A stretch of DNA of 64,000 nt from Mycobacterium sp. 852014-50255_SCH5639931 (GTDB taxonomy: Bacteria; Actinomycetota; Actinomycetes; Mycobacteriales; Mycobacteriaceae). Positions 7,881-15,929 of the stretch are shown piece by piece; the first letter of the stretch is position 1, and every line of letters begins with the position of its first letter. The notes beneath the pieces were generated by a model that was given only the letters and a program-made list of their open reading frames with translations, had not been told where the DNA came from and did not search any database. The position numbers and the translations under genes were made by a program. The stretch is taken from NCBI RefSeq assembly GCF_001665605.1, contig NZ_LZSV01000029.1, positions 148,182-212,181 of the forward strand, in the 5' to 3' direction.

Positions 7881-8410
7881 GAACCACTCCATCCATCTGA
7901 GGAGAAATGTTACGCCCGAGACAAGTTATATTACGTGAGTACAATCCGAAATGCTATTGGATTAAACAAAATTGCGACGATCCGGTGCGTCAACGTCTGC
8001 AGGCGTAACGACCACGGCCGAGAATTCCGTACCGGATTTCCCTGTGCCGCAGCGACTCAAGGAGATCGGTCACAGTGATGTCCGCACTGGTTTACTGGAG
8101 CGGCCACAGACGGCAGCGCGCCCGAACCGGCATTCGGCGGCAACGGATTTCGACACGATTGTGCCGATGCGCGCCAAAGCGCACTGTGAGCGCCCGGATA
8201 GCGCGATTCACTTTCATCGCCTGTGCGCGCACCACGCAAAGCGTGCGACTCGCTGCTCAGATAAGTGCTTGACTTGCAAGCAGTCTCATCTCGAGCAGGA
8301 CGACGAGAGTCGGTGCGCTAACTGGCACGCCCAAGTACTCGGTAGCTTCAAAGCGGTCGTACCAAGGAAAGCGTGCCAGCAGCGCAACCCCTCGAAGGCC
8401 GAACGACCCC
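7881..8410. other. Spacer between the two mini-lipoprotein units
   Basis: 7881-7975 is the 5' flank (putative promoter) of unit 1. 8321-8379 is the 3' hairpin of unit 2. Between about 7976 and 8290 I see no gene: a 151-codon plus-strand frame at 7972-8427 is rich in His, Arg and Cys, runs antisense through the unit 2 hairpin, and has no family look. Confidence 0.5.
8322..8379 (-). terminator. 3' hairpin of mini-lipoprotein unit 2
   Basis: CTGGCACGC at 8322-8330 pairs with GCGTGCCAG at 8371-8379, 31 nt after the stop codon of copy 2 on the minus strand. Arms equal those of unit 1; the 40-nt loop is different. Confidence 0.5.
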
Positions 8411-8542
8411 CTATGGCGTGCAGGTAACTCCGGTGGCTGCAGTGCTGCAGTCGATGACTAGCGGCACCGTGCAACCCGAGGATGTCAGCGCGGTGGCGGC
8501 CAGAATCAGCCCGAGGACAACCTTGTATTTCATACGAGACAT
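8411..8542 (-). CDS. Mini-lipoprotein, copy 2 (43 aa)
   Basis: A 43-aa paralogue of the 7752-7880 gene. It begins MSRMKYKVVLGLILAATALT, has lipobox ALTSSGC (Cys24), and ends GVTCTP with mature-part Cys32 and Cys41. Start, GGAG Shine-Dalgarno spacing and 3' hairpin are as in copy 1. Differences between the copies are mostly conservative in the signal sequence (R/K, V/I, F/A), and the terminal TCTP-stop is identical. Likely exported and lipid-anchored; function unknown. Confidence 0.65.
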   Translation of the reverse strand: MSRMKYKVVLGLILAATALTSSGCTVPLVIDCSTAATGVTCTP

Positions 8543-9122
8543 GAACCACTCCATCCGTTAGAGGAGAGATGTACGCCCGAGGGGAGTTATATTACGTGAG
8601 TGCAATGCGGAATGCTATGGGATTCACTAAATTTGCGGCCGTCAACTTCAACTGATTGAAAGCGCGACATAGGGCATAGTCGCCGGCAGCACGGCCGGCG
8701 GATGCGTCCTTGATGGCGACCGAGAGCCTGATTTGCATTCATTTTCGAAATCTTCCGCATGGGCGGGTGGGGGGATAATATGGGCAGCAGCGCACGATCC
8801 GACCTACATTTCCAACAATGCAGGGCGATGCGAAACATGTTCGGGGGAACGGAGATACGGGCTTTGCACCGCCGACTATTGTCGGCGATCTCGGCATCTG
8901 CCGTGCCCCATTGCAATCCTGCCGGTGAACTCGGTAGGCTATCTGCACGACCACACTGACCGCGCCGGCGTATCCGCTCGTGCCAATTTTGGTCCGCTCC
9001 TCCCCGAACTACCGGCATCATGAATGCATTTCACCCAGAAGGATCATCGCGCCTTGTTGGGCCGGACCGTCGTTAGATTCCAAATCCGGTCAACCCGACC
9101 GAGAAAAGTAAGCTTATTCGCT
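8543..9122. other. Gene-poor region before the GH172-type gene
   Basis: The first 95 bp are the promoter side of mini-lipoprotein unit 2. The rest (about 8640-9122) has no supported gene. A GCCGGC...GCCGGC small inverted repeat lies at about 8682-8699, and a GATAATATG box near 8773-8781 could be a -10 element on the plus strand. The frame of the next gene is open back to ATG 9024. Confidence 0.45.
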
Positions 9123-11156
9123 ATGCCGGTGGCTCTTCGTGCGTGGTGCGCAACGTTAGCTTTTGCGCTCTCGGTGCCGGCCAGTGTTGCCGCGGCGCTC
9201 GCGGCGCCGATCGGCGACGACACCGGCGACCGGCTGGTCGGCTGGGACACCTATCGACGGCTGGACCGGTTGCCGTATCTGCGCACCGACACGCAGGCCC
9301 TGCAGCTCTCCAGTTTCGACCGCAGCGGCGGAGATTTCGACCTCTCCACCGGTAACCGCAATGGCACCGGAGGATGCTTGACCTCCGGCGGTGCCGGCTG
9401 CGTCATCGCGGAGGACCGCGGTGCCGGCGAGGTGGATTCGATCTGGCTCACCCGCGACGGCGGCAAGGTGACCCGGATCGGGAATATCCGCGTCGAACTG
9501 GACGGACGAACCGTGCTCGACGCTCCCCTGCAATCGGTGGTCGACGGTGCATTGGGTGCGCCGTTCGAATGGCCGCTCGTTGCGAATGCGGCACAGTCGC
9601 CCGGCGGTGTGTACATCAAGGTGCCGATGCCCTACCGACAGTCGATGCGGATCAGCGTCGCATCGAATCTCGAGTACTACCACGTCGACTATCGCCAATT
9701 CTCGAGCGCCGTGGGCGTCTCCACTTTCTCGCCCGCCGACCGCGCGCTCGACGTGCTCGCCACGATGCGCGCCGCGGGCACCGTTGACCCCAAACCATCT
9801 GCGGCTGCGGCGGTTCACGACAACCGGGTTGTCGAGGTCCCGGCCCGGGCCGAGACGACCATCGCGGAATCGACCGGCCCGGGCACCATCTCGGCGTTAC
9901 GGCTGCAACTGCCCGAACCGGCGGACCAACTGCTGAGCGGCTTGCGGCTGCAAATGGACTTCGACGGCCGCACCATGGTCGACTCCCCGCTCGGGGAGTT
10001 CTTCGGCGCCGGGCTGGGTGCCAATACCGTGCGGTCCCTGATGTTCGCCGTAGTCCAGCAGCCCGGAGGACCGCTGTCGCTGTCCGCATGGTGGCCCATG
10101 CCTTTCGCCCAGGCGGCCCGCATCACGCTTGTGAACACCACCGACGACCCGGTAGCCGGAATCGACAGCGACGTGACCACCGTCCCCGACGCCCAATGGG
10201 CGCCCGCACTGGCCAGCGGTCGCGCCGGCTACTTCACCGCTCGCTCGCATGCCGGGCCGACGGTCCCCGGCCAAGACTGGTTGTTCGCCGACGAACAGGG
10301 CCACGGGAAATTCGTCGGCGTCAGCCACACCATCCGCGGTTCTCGAATAAGGACCGCGTTCAGTGACGCCGCCCCTTACTTTCTCGAAGGGGCCGAACGC
10401 GTCTACACGGACGGCGCCGGGTCGCCCCAGTGGTATGGCACCGGTACCGAGGACCTCTACGAGGGTGGCTGGTATTTCAAGGACGGCACCCGCTTCAGCG
10501 ACCCGCTCACCGGACAACCGGACCGGCGCACGGCCACCGCCGGCTGCGCCGACTACTGTGTCGCCGTCTATCGGCTCATGCTCGCCGACGCCATCGATTA
10601 CCACTCCGCGATCCGCTTCGGCATCGAGCACGGTAAACGGAACATGGTTCAACCCGACTACAGCTCAACAGCTTTCCTCTACACGCAGCCGAATGACACC
10701 CTTACGCCTGGCGACAACGTTCGCCCGGGCGACCCGGTCAGCCGACTCCTGCACGGATACGCCGACACTGACGGCGCCGATCAGCTGCTGGTCAGCGAAT
10801 ATGAAGGCGCCGACGACACCCGTCCGGTGATCGGATCGGTCCGCGCCACTAACGCCGCGGTCACGTTCCACCTCGAGACCAACCCGGACAACCGCGGCAT
10901 CCTGCTGCGCCGCACGTCGGATCAGGCGGACGGCTTCCAGTCGGCGGACATCACCATCGATGGCGTCCCCGTCGGGAATTGGCTGCAGCCCCGCAACAAC
11001 AGCTTTCATCGCTGGCTCGACGACACGTACCTCTTGCCGCAATCGGTAACCGCGGGCAAAGCGCAGCTGACGATCACCCTCACGCCCGTACCCGACTCCC
11101 CGCCGTGGACGGCCAGTCGCTATGAGATCGAGACGCTGACCGGTTCAACCGATTAG
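9123..11156 (+). CDS. Secreted DUF2961 / GH172-type glycoside hydrolase
   Basis: A 677-aa exported protein of the DUF2961 family, now glycoside hydrolase family 172. Known members act on fructofuranosides and on D-arabinofuranosides, including mycobacterial-type D-arabinan. The N-terminus MPVALRAWCATLAFALSVPA is a clear signal peptide ending near AAALA. Two beta-sandwich-like halves follow. Conserved-looking stretches include EDRGAGEVDSIWLTR early on, and GEFFGAGLG, YGTGTEDLYEGGWYF and YRLMLADAIDYHSAIRFGIEHG later; the acidic residues in 'GTEDLY' and 'FGIEHG' are catalytic candidates. The frame is open to ATG 9024, but 9123 places the signal peptide at the start. The substrate is inferred from family knowledge: cell-wall arabinan is plausible in this genus. 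Confidence 0.82.
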   Translation: MPVALRAWCATLAFALSVPASVAAALAAPIGDDTGDRLVGWDTYRRLDRLPYLRTDTQALQLSSFDRSGGDFDLSTGNRNGTGGCLTSGGAGCVIAEDRGAGEVDSIWLTRDGGKVTRIGNIRVELDGRTVLDAPLQSVVDGALGAPFEWPLVANAAQSPGGVYIKVPMPYRQSMRISVASNLEYYHVDYRQFSSAVGVSTFSPADRALDVLATMRAAGTVDPKPSAAAAVHDNRVVEVPARAETTIAESTGPGTISALRLQLPEPADQLLSGLRLQMDFDGRTMVDSPLGEFFGAGLGANTVRSLMFAVVQQPGGPLSLSAWWPMPFAQAARITLVNTTDDPVAGIDSDVTTVPDAQWAPALASGRAGYFTARSHAGPTVPGQDWLFADEQGHGKFVGVSHTIRGSRIRTAFSDAAPYFLEGAERVYTDGAGSPQWYGTGTEDLYEGGWYFKDGTRFSDPLTGQPDRRTATAGCADYCVAVYRLMLADAIDYHSAIRFGIEHGKRNMVQPDYSSTAFLYTQPNDTLTPGDNVRPGDPVSRLLHGYADTDGADQLLVSEYEGADDTRPVIGSVRATNAAVTFHLETNPDNRGILLRRTSDQADGFQSADITIDGVPVGNWLQPRNNSFHRWLDDTYLLPQSVTAGKAQLTITLTPVPDSPPWTASRYEIETLTGSTD

Positions 11157-11911
11157 ACCGCGGCCGACCGCACCACCCGATTGGCGAGCAGGGCCACCAC
11201 GACGCCCGTCAACCCGCCGACGGGAGCCATCAACGACGAGCATCCCGACAGCACGAAGAACCCGAACGCGGCGCCGACGGTCAGCAAGGTCGCGTGCACG
11301 GGCGTCCAGCGCGCCATCGACGGCAACCGGAACGACAAGCCCATGCCAAGGAGCAGCGCCAGAACGTGACCGAACGCGGTGAAGTCCGCGTCAGACGTGG
11401 CCACCAACCCGATGCCAAGCCACCAACCGATCCAGGCCGGACGCCAGCGCAACGGTATCGATGCGGTCAGGGCGCCCAGCACGCACACCGCGCCGTAGCT
11501 GATCCCGACATCGGTGGCCCGCGCGACCGAGAACGGCAACCATCCCGTCTCCACCGCGGCGACCAGCCCTACCGCGAGGATCAAGGTGGCGCCGATGTGG
11601 CCGACGGCAAAGGTGATCAGCAAGCCCCTACCGCGCCAGATGAGTTCGCCCAGCGCCAGCAGGCACACCAGCCCGGGCAACCAGAGATAGACGTTGCCCC
11701 CGTCGCTGACGAATGCGCTACCGACCAGGGCGGCCAGGTGGCCGTGCGCCAGGTTGTGCAGGTTGGTGCTCATTTCGCTGACGACCGAGGCGCGGGTGCG
11801 CGCACCCATAGCGGTCAGGGTGACGGAGACCGCGAGCAACAGGACGGCGTACGCCACAGTGACACGCAAGCGGTCGGCGCGTGCGCGAACGTTCGTGCTG
11901 GAAGACGTCAT
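11153..11911 (-). CDS. Rhomboid-like integral membrane protein
   Basis: A 252-aa protein with about six membrane segments. It has a rhomboid-type layout: HNLAHGHLAALVGSAFV (residues 52-68) recalls the 'H....N...' helix, GISYGA holds candidate Ser138, and a late helix FGHVLALLLGMG holds candidate His182. That would form the Ser-His dyad of an intramembrane protease, though the GxSG motif is imperfect (GxSxG) and activity is uncertain. Start ATG 11911 overlaps the upstream stop as ATGA, so it is translationally coupled to the PLP enzyme before it. Its stop TAA overlaps the TAG of the convergent GH172 gene (11153-11156). Confidence 0.75.
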   Translation of the reverse strand: MTSSSTNVRARADRLRVTVAYAVLLLAVSVTLTAMGARTRASVVSEMSTNLHNLAHGHLAALVGSAFVSDGGNVYLWLPGLVCLLALGELIWRGRGLLITFAVGHIGATLILAVGLVAAVETGWLPFSVARATDVGISYGAVCVLGALTASIPLRWRPAWIGWWLGIGLVATSDADFTAFGHVLALLLGMGLSFRLPSMARWTPVHATLLTVGAAFGFFVLSGCSSLMAPVGGLTGVVVALLANRVVRSAAV

Positions 11912-13212
11912 TGGCCGTTCCAACCGCGGTCGCGGGCCAGCAGGTCGGCCACGGTCTCCCGGCGCACCAGTTCTCGAGCGCGGCCGCCGGAGACCGCGAC
12001 CAGCGGCGGCCGACCCACCAGGCTGAGGCTCGATACCGTCGAGTGCTGATAGGCGCCGGTGCAGGCCACCGCCAGCAGATCTCCGGGGTGGATGTCCGCG
12101 GGCAGCTCGATGTCGCGCGCGATCTCGTCACCGTGTCCATTCCGGCCCACGACGGTGACGGGTGTACTGGCGGTCGGGCGGTGGCGGTTCGCCAGTGCCA
12201 CCGTGTATTTCGCGCCCATACGCCGCGGGTTGTCGGCCGGTCCGCCGTCCACCGCGACGAAGGTATGCCCGCCCGGCTGCCGCTTGACAGCTGTGACCCG
12301 GCACAGGGTCACCCCGGCGCGTGCGGCGATCGCCCGGCCTGGCTCGATCACGATCTTCGGCCGCGGGAATCCGCGCTCCGCGCAAGCGGATTCCAACGCG
12401 GCATCGACGGTGGCCCCGAGCGACCGCAGGTTGAGTTCCGGGTCGCCCGAACGGTATGGGATCGCGTGACCGCCGCCGAGATTGAGCTCAGTGAGCACGA
12501 CCTGATGGTGTTCGCGGACCTCGGCCATCACGCCGATCATCTGCCGGATAGCCGCACCGTAGAGCGAGGCGTCGGTGAGGTGCGCCCCGAGTTGGCAGTG
12601 CAGCCCCACCAAGTCGAGCGACGGCTGGTCCACGACACGCCTGAGTGCCGCCTGGCCCCCCGACAGGGCGAAGCCGAATTTTTGGTCGGGCGCCCCGACG
12701 TCGGGAATGACCCGCACCAGGACGCGCTGCCGGTGACGCACCCGGCAGGCGAGCAGCGAGATCTCGCTGGGTGAGTCGATCACGATCCGCCCGACCCCGG
12801 CCTCGATCGCGTCACCGAGCTCAGTCGCGGTCTTCGCGCCGGCCAGGACGATCCGCGAGGGCGGGACGTCGGCAGCCAGCGCGGTGGCCAGCTCGGCGGC
12901 CGAGCAGACCTTCACGCCGGCCCCTTCGTCCGCGGCCCAGCGGGCCACGTCCACGCTGAACAACGCCTTGCCGCCGTAAATCAGCTCGGCATCGGGGAGC
13001 GTCGCGCGATAGCAGCGGATGCGGGCGCGAAAATCCTCCTCGTCCACCACGTGGATGGGGGTGCCGTACTCGGCGGCGATATCGTCGGCGGCGACGTCTC
13101 CGACGCACAATCGGCCCAGGTCGTCGACGTACGCACTGAGCGGCCAGACCGCGCGATCGAGGTGCGGGTTCAACCCGTGCCTCACCGACGGAAGCAGCTC
13201 GAAGAGCGTCAT
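11908..13212 (-). CDS. Diaminopimelate/ornithine decarboxylase-like PLP enzyme (LysA paralogue)
   Basis: A 434-aa fold-III PLP enzyme of the Orn/DAP/Arg decarboxylase group. Lys82 in LIYGGKALFS is the PLP lysine. The glycine loop LNLGGGHAIPY and EPGRAI bind the PLP phosphate. A CTGAY motif with Cys384 closes the protein. The catalytic CESGD-type loop of LysA is replaced by NGHGD at 358-362, so the conserved substrate-side Cys is absent and the substrate is likely not standard meso-DAP. It is coupled by a 4-bp overlap to the rhomboid-like gene. The frame extends upstream to 13302, but ATG 13212 gives the usual N-terminus; the GGAGG right before it is too close to be ideal. Confidence 0.8.
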   Translation of the reverse strand: MTLFELLPSVRHGLNPHLDRAVWPLSAYVDDLGRLCVGDVAADDIAAEYGTPIHVVDEEDFRARIRCYRATLPDAELIYGGKALFSVDVARWAADEGAGVKVCSAAELATALAADVPPSRIVLAGAKTATELGDAIEAGVGRIVIDSPSEISLLACRVRHRQRVLVRVIPDVGAPDQKFGFALSGGQAALRRVVDQPSLDLVGLHCQLGAHLTDASLYGAAIRQMIGVMAEVREHHQVVLTELNLGGGHAIPYRSGDPELNLRSLGATVDAALESACAERGFPRPKIVIEPGRAIAARAGVTLCRVTAVKRQPGGHTFVAVDGGPADNPRRMGAKYTVALANRHRPTASTPVTVVGRNGHGDEIARDIELPADIHPGDLLAVACTGAYQHSTVSSLSLVGRPPLVAVSGGRARELVRRETVADLLARDRGWNGQ

Positions 13213-13285
13213 ACCTCCACGGTGCCGGTCCGGCCGCGGGCGTGCCGCCGTCTTAACGAAGCCTTCACACCCGGGCGGTAAATCT

Positions 13286-13939
13286 TCACAGATCCGGAAC
13301 ACTGGCCGCGATCGAGGCGATCACCTCGTTCGCCGGCAGGATCGCGGTCGCGTAGTTCGGGATGTTCACCTCGAGCGCGGCGCGCATCTCCACGTCCGAA
13401 TAGTCCGCCGTTGCGTCGCGCACCACGGTGACCTCGTAACCAAGCTCCGCGCCGTACCGCACCGTGGCCTCGAGGCAGGTGTGGGCGATCAGCCCCATGA
13501 CGATGAGCCGATGAATGCCGTGCCGTTTGAGCTGCAGGTCCAAATCCGTATTGGCGAAACCACTTGAACACCAATGCTCATGGGCGACGACGTCGCCGGG
13601 CTGCGGTTCGAACCCGTCGCGTAGCTCGCCACCCCAGGTGCCGAACTCGAAGGTCTTGCGTGACCACGCCGCCTTCTGAACGGGGGCGATGTATTTCCAC
13701 GTCTCGTAATCGCCGGGGCGGTATCGGCGATGCAGCGCGTAGAACACGCGGATATGCGCGGACCGCGCGGCGTCGAGCACCTGCCTCATGTGCGTGACGC
13801 AGTCGTTGCTCTCGATGACGTTCTTCAGGCGCTCCCACACCTTGCCGCCGGGGGAGATGAAGTCGTTGTACGGATCGATCACCACCAGCCCGGTGGTGTC
13901 CTTGTCAAATGTCACGCCGACATCATCCCTCTCCGGCAT
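13286..13939 (-). CDS. Isochorismatase-family cysteine hydrolase
   Basis: A 217-aa cysteine hydrolase. Asp22 in VVIDPYNDF and Cys155 in IAHTCLEAT are the expected catalytic pair. The usual Lys of the third site is replaced: the segment GDVVAHEHWCSSGFANTDLD has His/Glu there. This variant belongs to a subgroup of isochorismatase-like proteins with the 'HEHW.SSGF..TDL' signature. Substrate unknown (an amide or an N-carbamoyl compound is typical for the superfamily). It is transcribed away from the P450 at 14025; the two share the 85-bp gap that holds a palindromic operator. Confidence 0.85.
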   Translation of the reverse strand: MPERDDVGVTFDKDTTGLVVIDPYNDFISPGGKVWERLKNVIESNDCVTHMRQVLDAARSAHIRVFYALHRRYRPGDYETWKYIAPVQKAAWSRKTFEFGTWGGELRDGFEPQPGDVVAHEHWCSSGFANTDLDLQLKRHGIHRLIVMGLIAHTCLEATVRYGAELGYEVTVVRDATADYSDVEMRAALEVNIPNYATAILPANEVIASIAASVPDL

Positions 13940-13985
13940 CTTGACTGCCCGGTCTACCTGCTGCTAGACATGGGTGCGCCGCGAA

Positions 13986-14003
13986 TTTGGGCGATCGCCC
14001 AAA
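13986..14003. promoter_or_regulatory. Palindromic operator for the TetR regulator (site 1)
   Basis: TTTGGGCGATCGCCCAAA is a perfect 18-bp palindrome 21 bp before the P450 start codon and 46 bp before the divergent hydrolase start. The same sequence with two changes lies just upstream of the nearby TetR gene (15811-15828). This is the pattern expected of an autoregulated TetR repressor that also controls the P450, and perhaps the divergent hydrolase. Confidence 0.75.
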
Positions 14004-14024
14004 CGGCGTGGAGGTGAAGCATCG

Positions 14025-15227
14025 ATGACCGTCAGCAGCGACACGGACGTCTACTACGACCCCTACGACGTCGACATCAACGCCGACCCGTATCCGACGT
14101 ACGCGCGGCTGCGCGAAGAGGCACCGATCTACTACAACGAGCGCTATGACTTCTGGGCGCTGTCCCGGCATTCCGACGTCGAGCGGGCGCTGGCCAACTG
14201 GGAGACGTTCTCCAGCAAGCGCAGTGACATCCTCGAGCTCATCCAGTCGAAATTCGACATGCCCGGTGGCGTCATGATGTTCCAAGATCCGCCCGAGCAC
14301 ACCAGGCTGCGCGGCCTGATGGCGCGAGTGTTCACGCCGCGCCGGATGGCCGCCCTCGAGGACCAGATTCGGCAATACTGCGTGCGGTGCCTGGACCCGC
14401 TCGTCGGCTCGCAAGGCTTCGACATCATCGCGGAGCTTGCCTCGATGATGCCGATGCGGGTGATCGGGATGCTGTTGGGAATCCCTGAGTCCGAACAAGT
14501 CTCGGTGCGCGACGCCAATGATGCCAACCTGCGCACCAAGCCGGGCGCACCGCTGAAGGTTGCCGACGCCGAGTCGATCGCCGACGGCCGGATCTACGCC
14601 GACTACGTGGAATGGCGGGCCAAGAACCCTTCCGACGACCTGATGACGACGCTGCTCAACGTCGAGTTCGACGATGAGCACGGGGTGCACCGAAAACTGA
14701 CGCGCAAGGAGGTGCTGCACTACACGCAGGTGGTGGCCGGGGCGGGCAACGAAACGACCGGCCGGCTGATCGGCTGGCTGGCCAAGGTGCTCGCCGAGCA
14801 TCCCGACCAGCGGCGCGCCGTCGATGAGGATCGGTCACTGTTGACCCGTACCGTCGACGAGACGCTGCGATTCGAGCCGACGGGGCCCCACGTCGCGCGT
14901 TGGATGGCAAGGGATTTCGAGTGTTACGGCTCGACGGTTCCGGCCGGCAGCGCCATGCTGCTGCTGTTCGGCGCCGCCAACCGCGACCACCGCCGCTACA
15001 CCGATCCCGACACCTACAACGTCCGTCGCGACAACATCTCGCACATCACGTTCGGGAAGGGTGTGCACTACTGCCTCGGCGCCAACCTGGCCCGCCTGGA
15101 GGGCCGCATCGCGCTGGACGAGATCCTGAACCGCTGGCCCGAATGGGGTATCGACTACGACACGGCGCAATTGGCCTCGACGTCGACGGTGCGGGGCTGG
15201 GAGCGGCTGCGAGTCGTGTTGCCCTGA
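14025..15227 (+). CDS. Cytochrome P450, TetR-controlled
   Basis: A 400-aa P450 with complete motifs: I-helix AGAGNETT at 238-245, ExxR at 279-282 and haem loop FGKGVHYCLG with Cys350. The frame is open to 13974, but ATG 14025 is preceded by a GGAGGTG ribosome site at good spacing and gives the typical N-terminus. The longer version would run through the operator palindrome at 13986-14003. The convergent TetR gene ends 6 bp after it. Likely induced by a small hydrophobic effector of that regulator. It is distinct from the P450 at 1070 (different I-helix and N-terminal parts). Confidence 0.92.
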   Translation: MTVSSDTDVYYDPYDVDINADPYPTYARLREEAPIYYNERYDFWALSRHSDVERALANWETFSSKRSDILELIQSKFDMPGGVMMFQDPPEHTRLRGLMARVFTPRRMAALEDQIRQYCVRCLDPLVGSQGFDIIAELASMMPMRVIGMLLGIPESEQVSVRDANDANLRTKPGAPLKVADAESIADGRIYADYVEWRAKNPSDDLMTTLLNVEFDDEHGVHRKLTRKEVLHYTQVVAGAGNETTGRLIGWLAKVLAEHPDQRRAVDEDRSLLTRTVDETLRFEPTGPHVARWMARDFECYGSTVPAGSAMLLLFGAANRDHRRYTDPDTYNVRRDNISHITFGKGVHYCLGANLARLEGRIALDEILNRWPEWGIDYDTAQLASTSTVRGWERLRVVLP

Positions 15228-15233
15228 TTCGGG

Positions 15234-15797
15234 TTAACTCGGCATCTCGAATCGGTCGACCATTCGGTTCATCAGCGAGATGGCCTCCTGGTGGCCGGTC
15301 GTCGCGCCCAGCGCCTGCTCCAGGATCAGCATGCGGCCGACCGCGGCGATGATGACCGCGATGCCGGCGGGTGGAAACTCCTCGGTGTTCAGGTCATTTT
15401 CGCGGACAATGAAATTCAGCGCGGTAATCTGCATTTCGCGCCACCGCTCGAACCAGGCGGCGATCTCGGCCCTGATGTCCTTGCGGTGGTTGGCCAGGCC
15501 CATGAACTCCAGCAGCAGGCGGGTGTCCTTCGGCTCGATGAGCGTTTCCCAGAAGGCGTGCAGGGGGCGGTCGGATGCCAACGCCCGCTGTTGGCGCTCC
15601 AGGTACGCGGCAGCGCCGCGCCGGAAGACATTCAGGTAGAGCTCGTCCATGGTGGGGAAGTAGTAGTGCACCAAGGCGGGCTTGACGCCGGCTTCGGCCG
15701 CCACCCGGCGTGACGTCGCCGCGGCGTAACCCTCGTCGACCATGATCTGGATCGTCGCGTCGATGAGCATGTCGCGCGTCGTGGAGTCCCTGGCCAT
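15234..15797 (-). CDS. TetR-family transcriptional regulator
   Basis: A 187-aa repressor with an N-terminal helix-turn-helix (SRRVAAEAGVKPALVHYYFP, about residues 28-47) and an alpha-helical ligand domain. ATG 15797 follows a TAGGGT box by exactly 6 nt, the layout of a leaderless mycobacterial transcript. TTG at 15800 is an alternative. The operator copy at 15811-15828 lies against the -10 box, so binding would block its own transcription. The matching palindrome before the P450 (13986-14003) indicates its main target. Confidence 0.9.
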   Translation of the reverse strand: MARDSTTRDMLIDATIQIMVDEGYAAATSRRVAAEAGVKPALVHYYFPTMDELYLNVFRRGAAAYLERQQRALASDRPLHAFWETLIEPKDTRLLLEFMGLANHRKDIRAEIAAWFERWREMQITALNFIVRENDLNTEEFPPAGIAVIIAAVGRMLILEQALGATTGHQEAISLMNRMVDRFEMPS

Positions 15798-15810
15798 CAA
15801 CGGACCCTAA

Positions 15811-15828
15811 TTTGGGCGATCGCTAAAA
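15811..15828. promoter_or_regulatory. Operator for the TetR regulator (site 2, autoregulatory)
   Basis: TTTGGGCGATCGCTAAAA matches the perfect palindrome at 13986-14003 in 16 of 18 bases; one half-site is degenerate. It lies directly upstream of the TAGGGT -10 box (15804-15809, minus strand) of the TetR gene. Confidence 0.7.
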
Positions 15829-15929
15829 ATCAACACGGCGTGTGAGACAAGCGCAGGCCAAGTTCATGATTAGGGAATCGACGACCGGGGAATTGCTCCG
15901 AACAGTTCAAAAAGTGAAGGAAAAAAACC

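Larger units (their letters stand above)
7620..7975 (-). repeat. Direct repeat unit 1: mini-lipoprotein gene with its flanks
   Basis: This unit and 8290-8640 align by eye along their whole length: promoter region, Shine-Dalgarno, 42/43-codon gene and 3' hairpin. The 5' flank is the best kept part; both contain a TAATATAAC box about 45-50 nt before the start codon, followed by a CGGGCGTA segment. Confidence 0.6.
8290..8640 (-). repeat. Direct repeat unit 2: mini-lipoprotein gene with its flanks
   Basis: Second copy of the unit at 7620-7975. The upstream 95 bp (8543-8638) keeps about four of five bases relative to unit 1, including TAATATAAC, CGGGCGTA and the GGATGGAGTGGTTC leader just before ATG. 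Confidence 0.6.

Noticed and set aside
7972..8427. A 151-codon plus-strand frame between the mini-lipoprotein genes
   Set aside because: It runs through the structured 3' end of unit 2, has odd His/Cys/Arg composition and no ribosome site or family resemblance.
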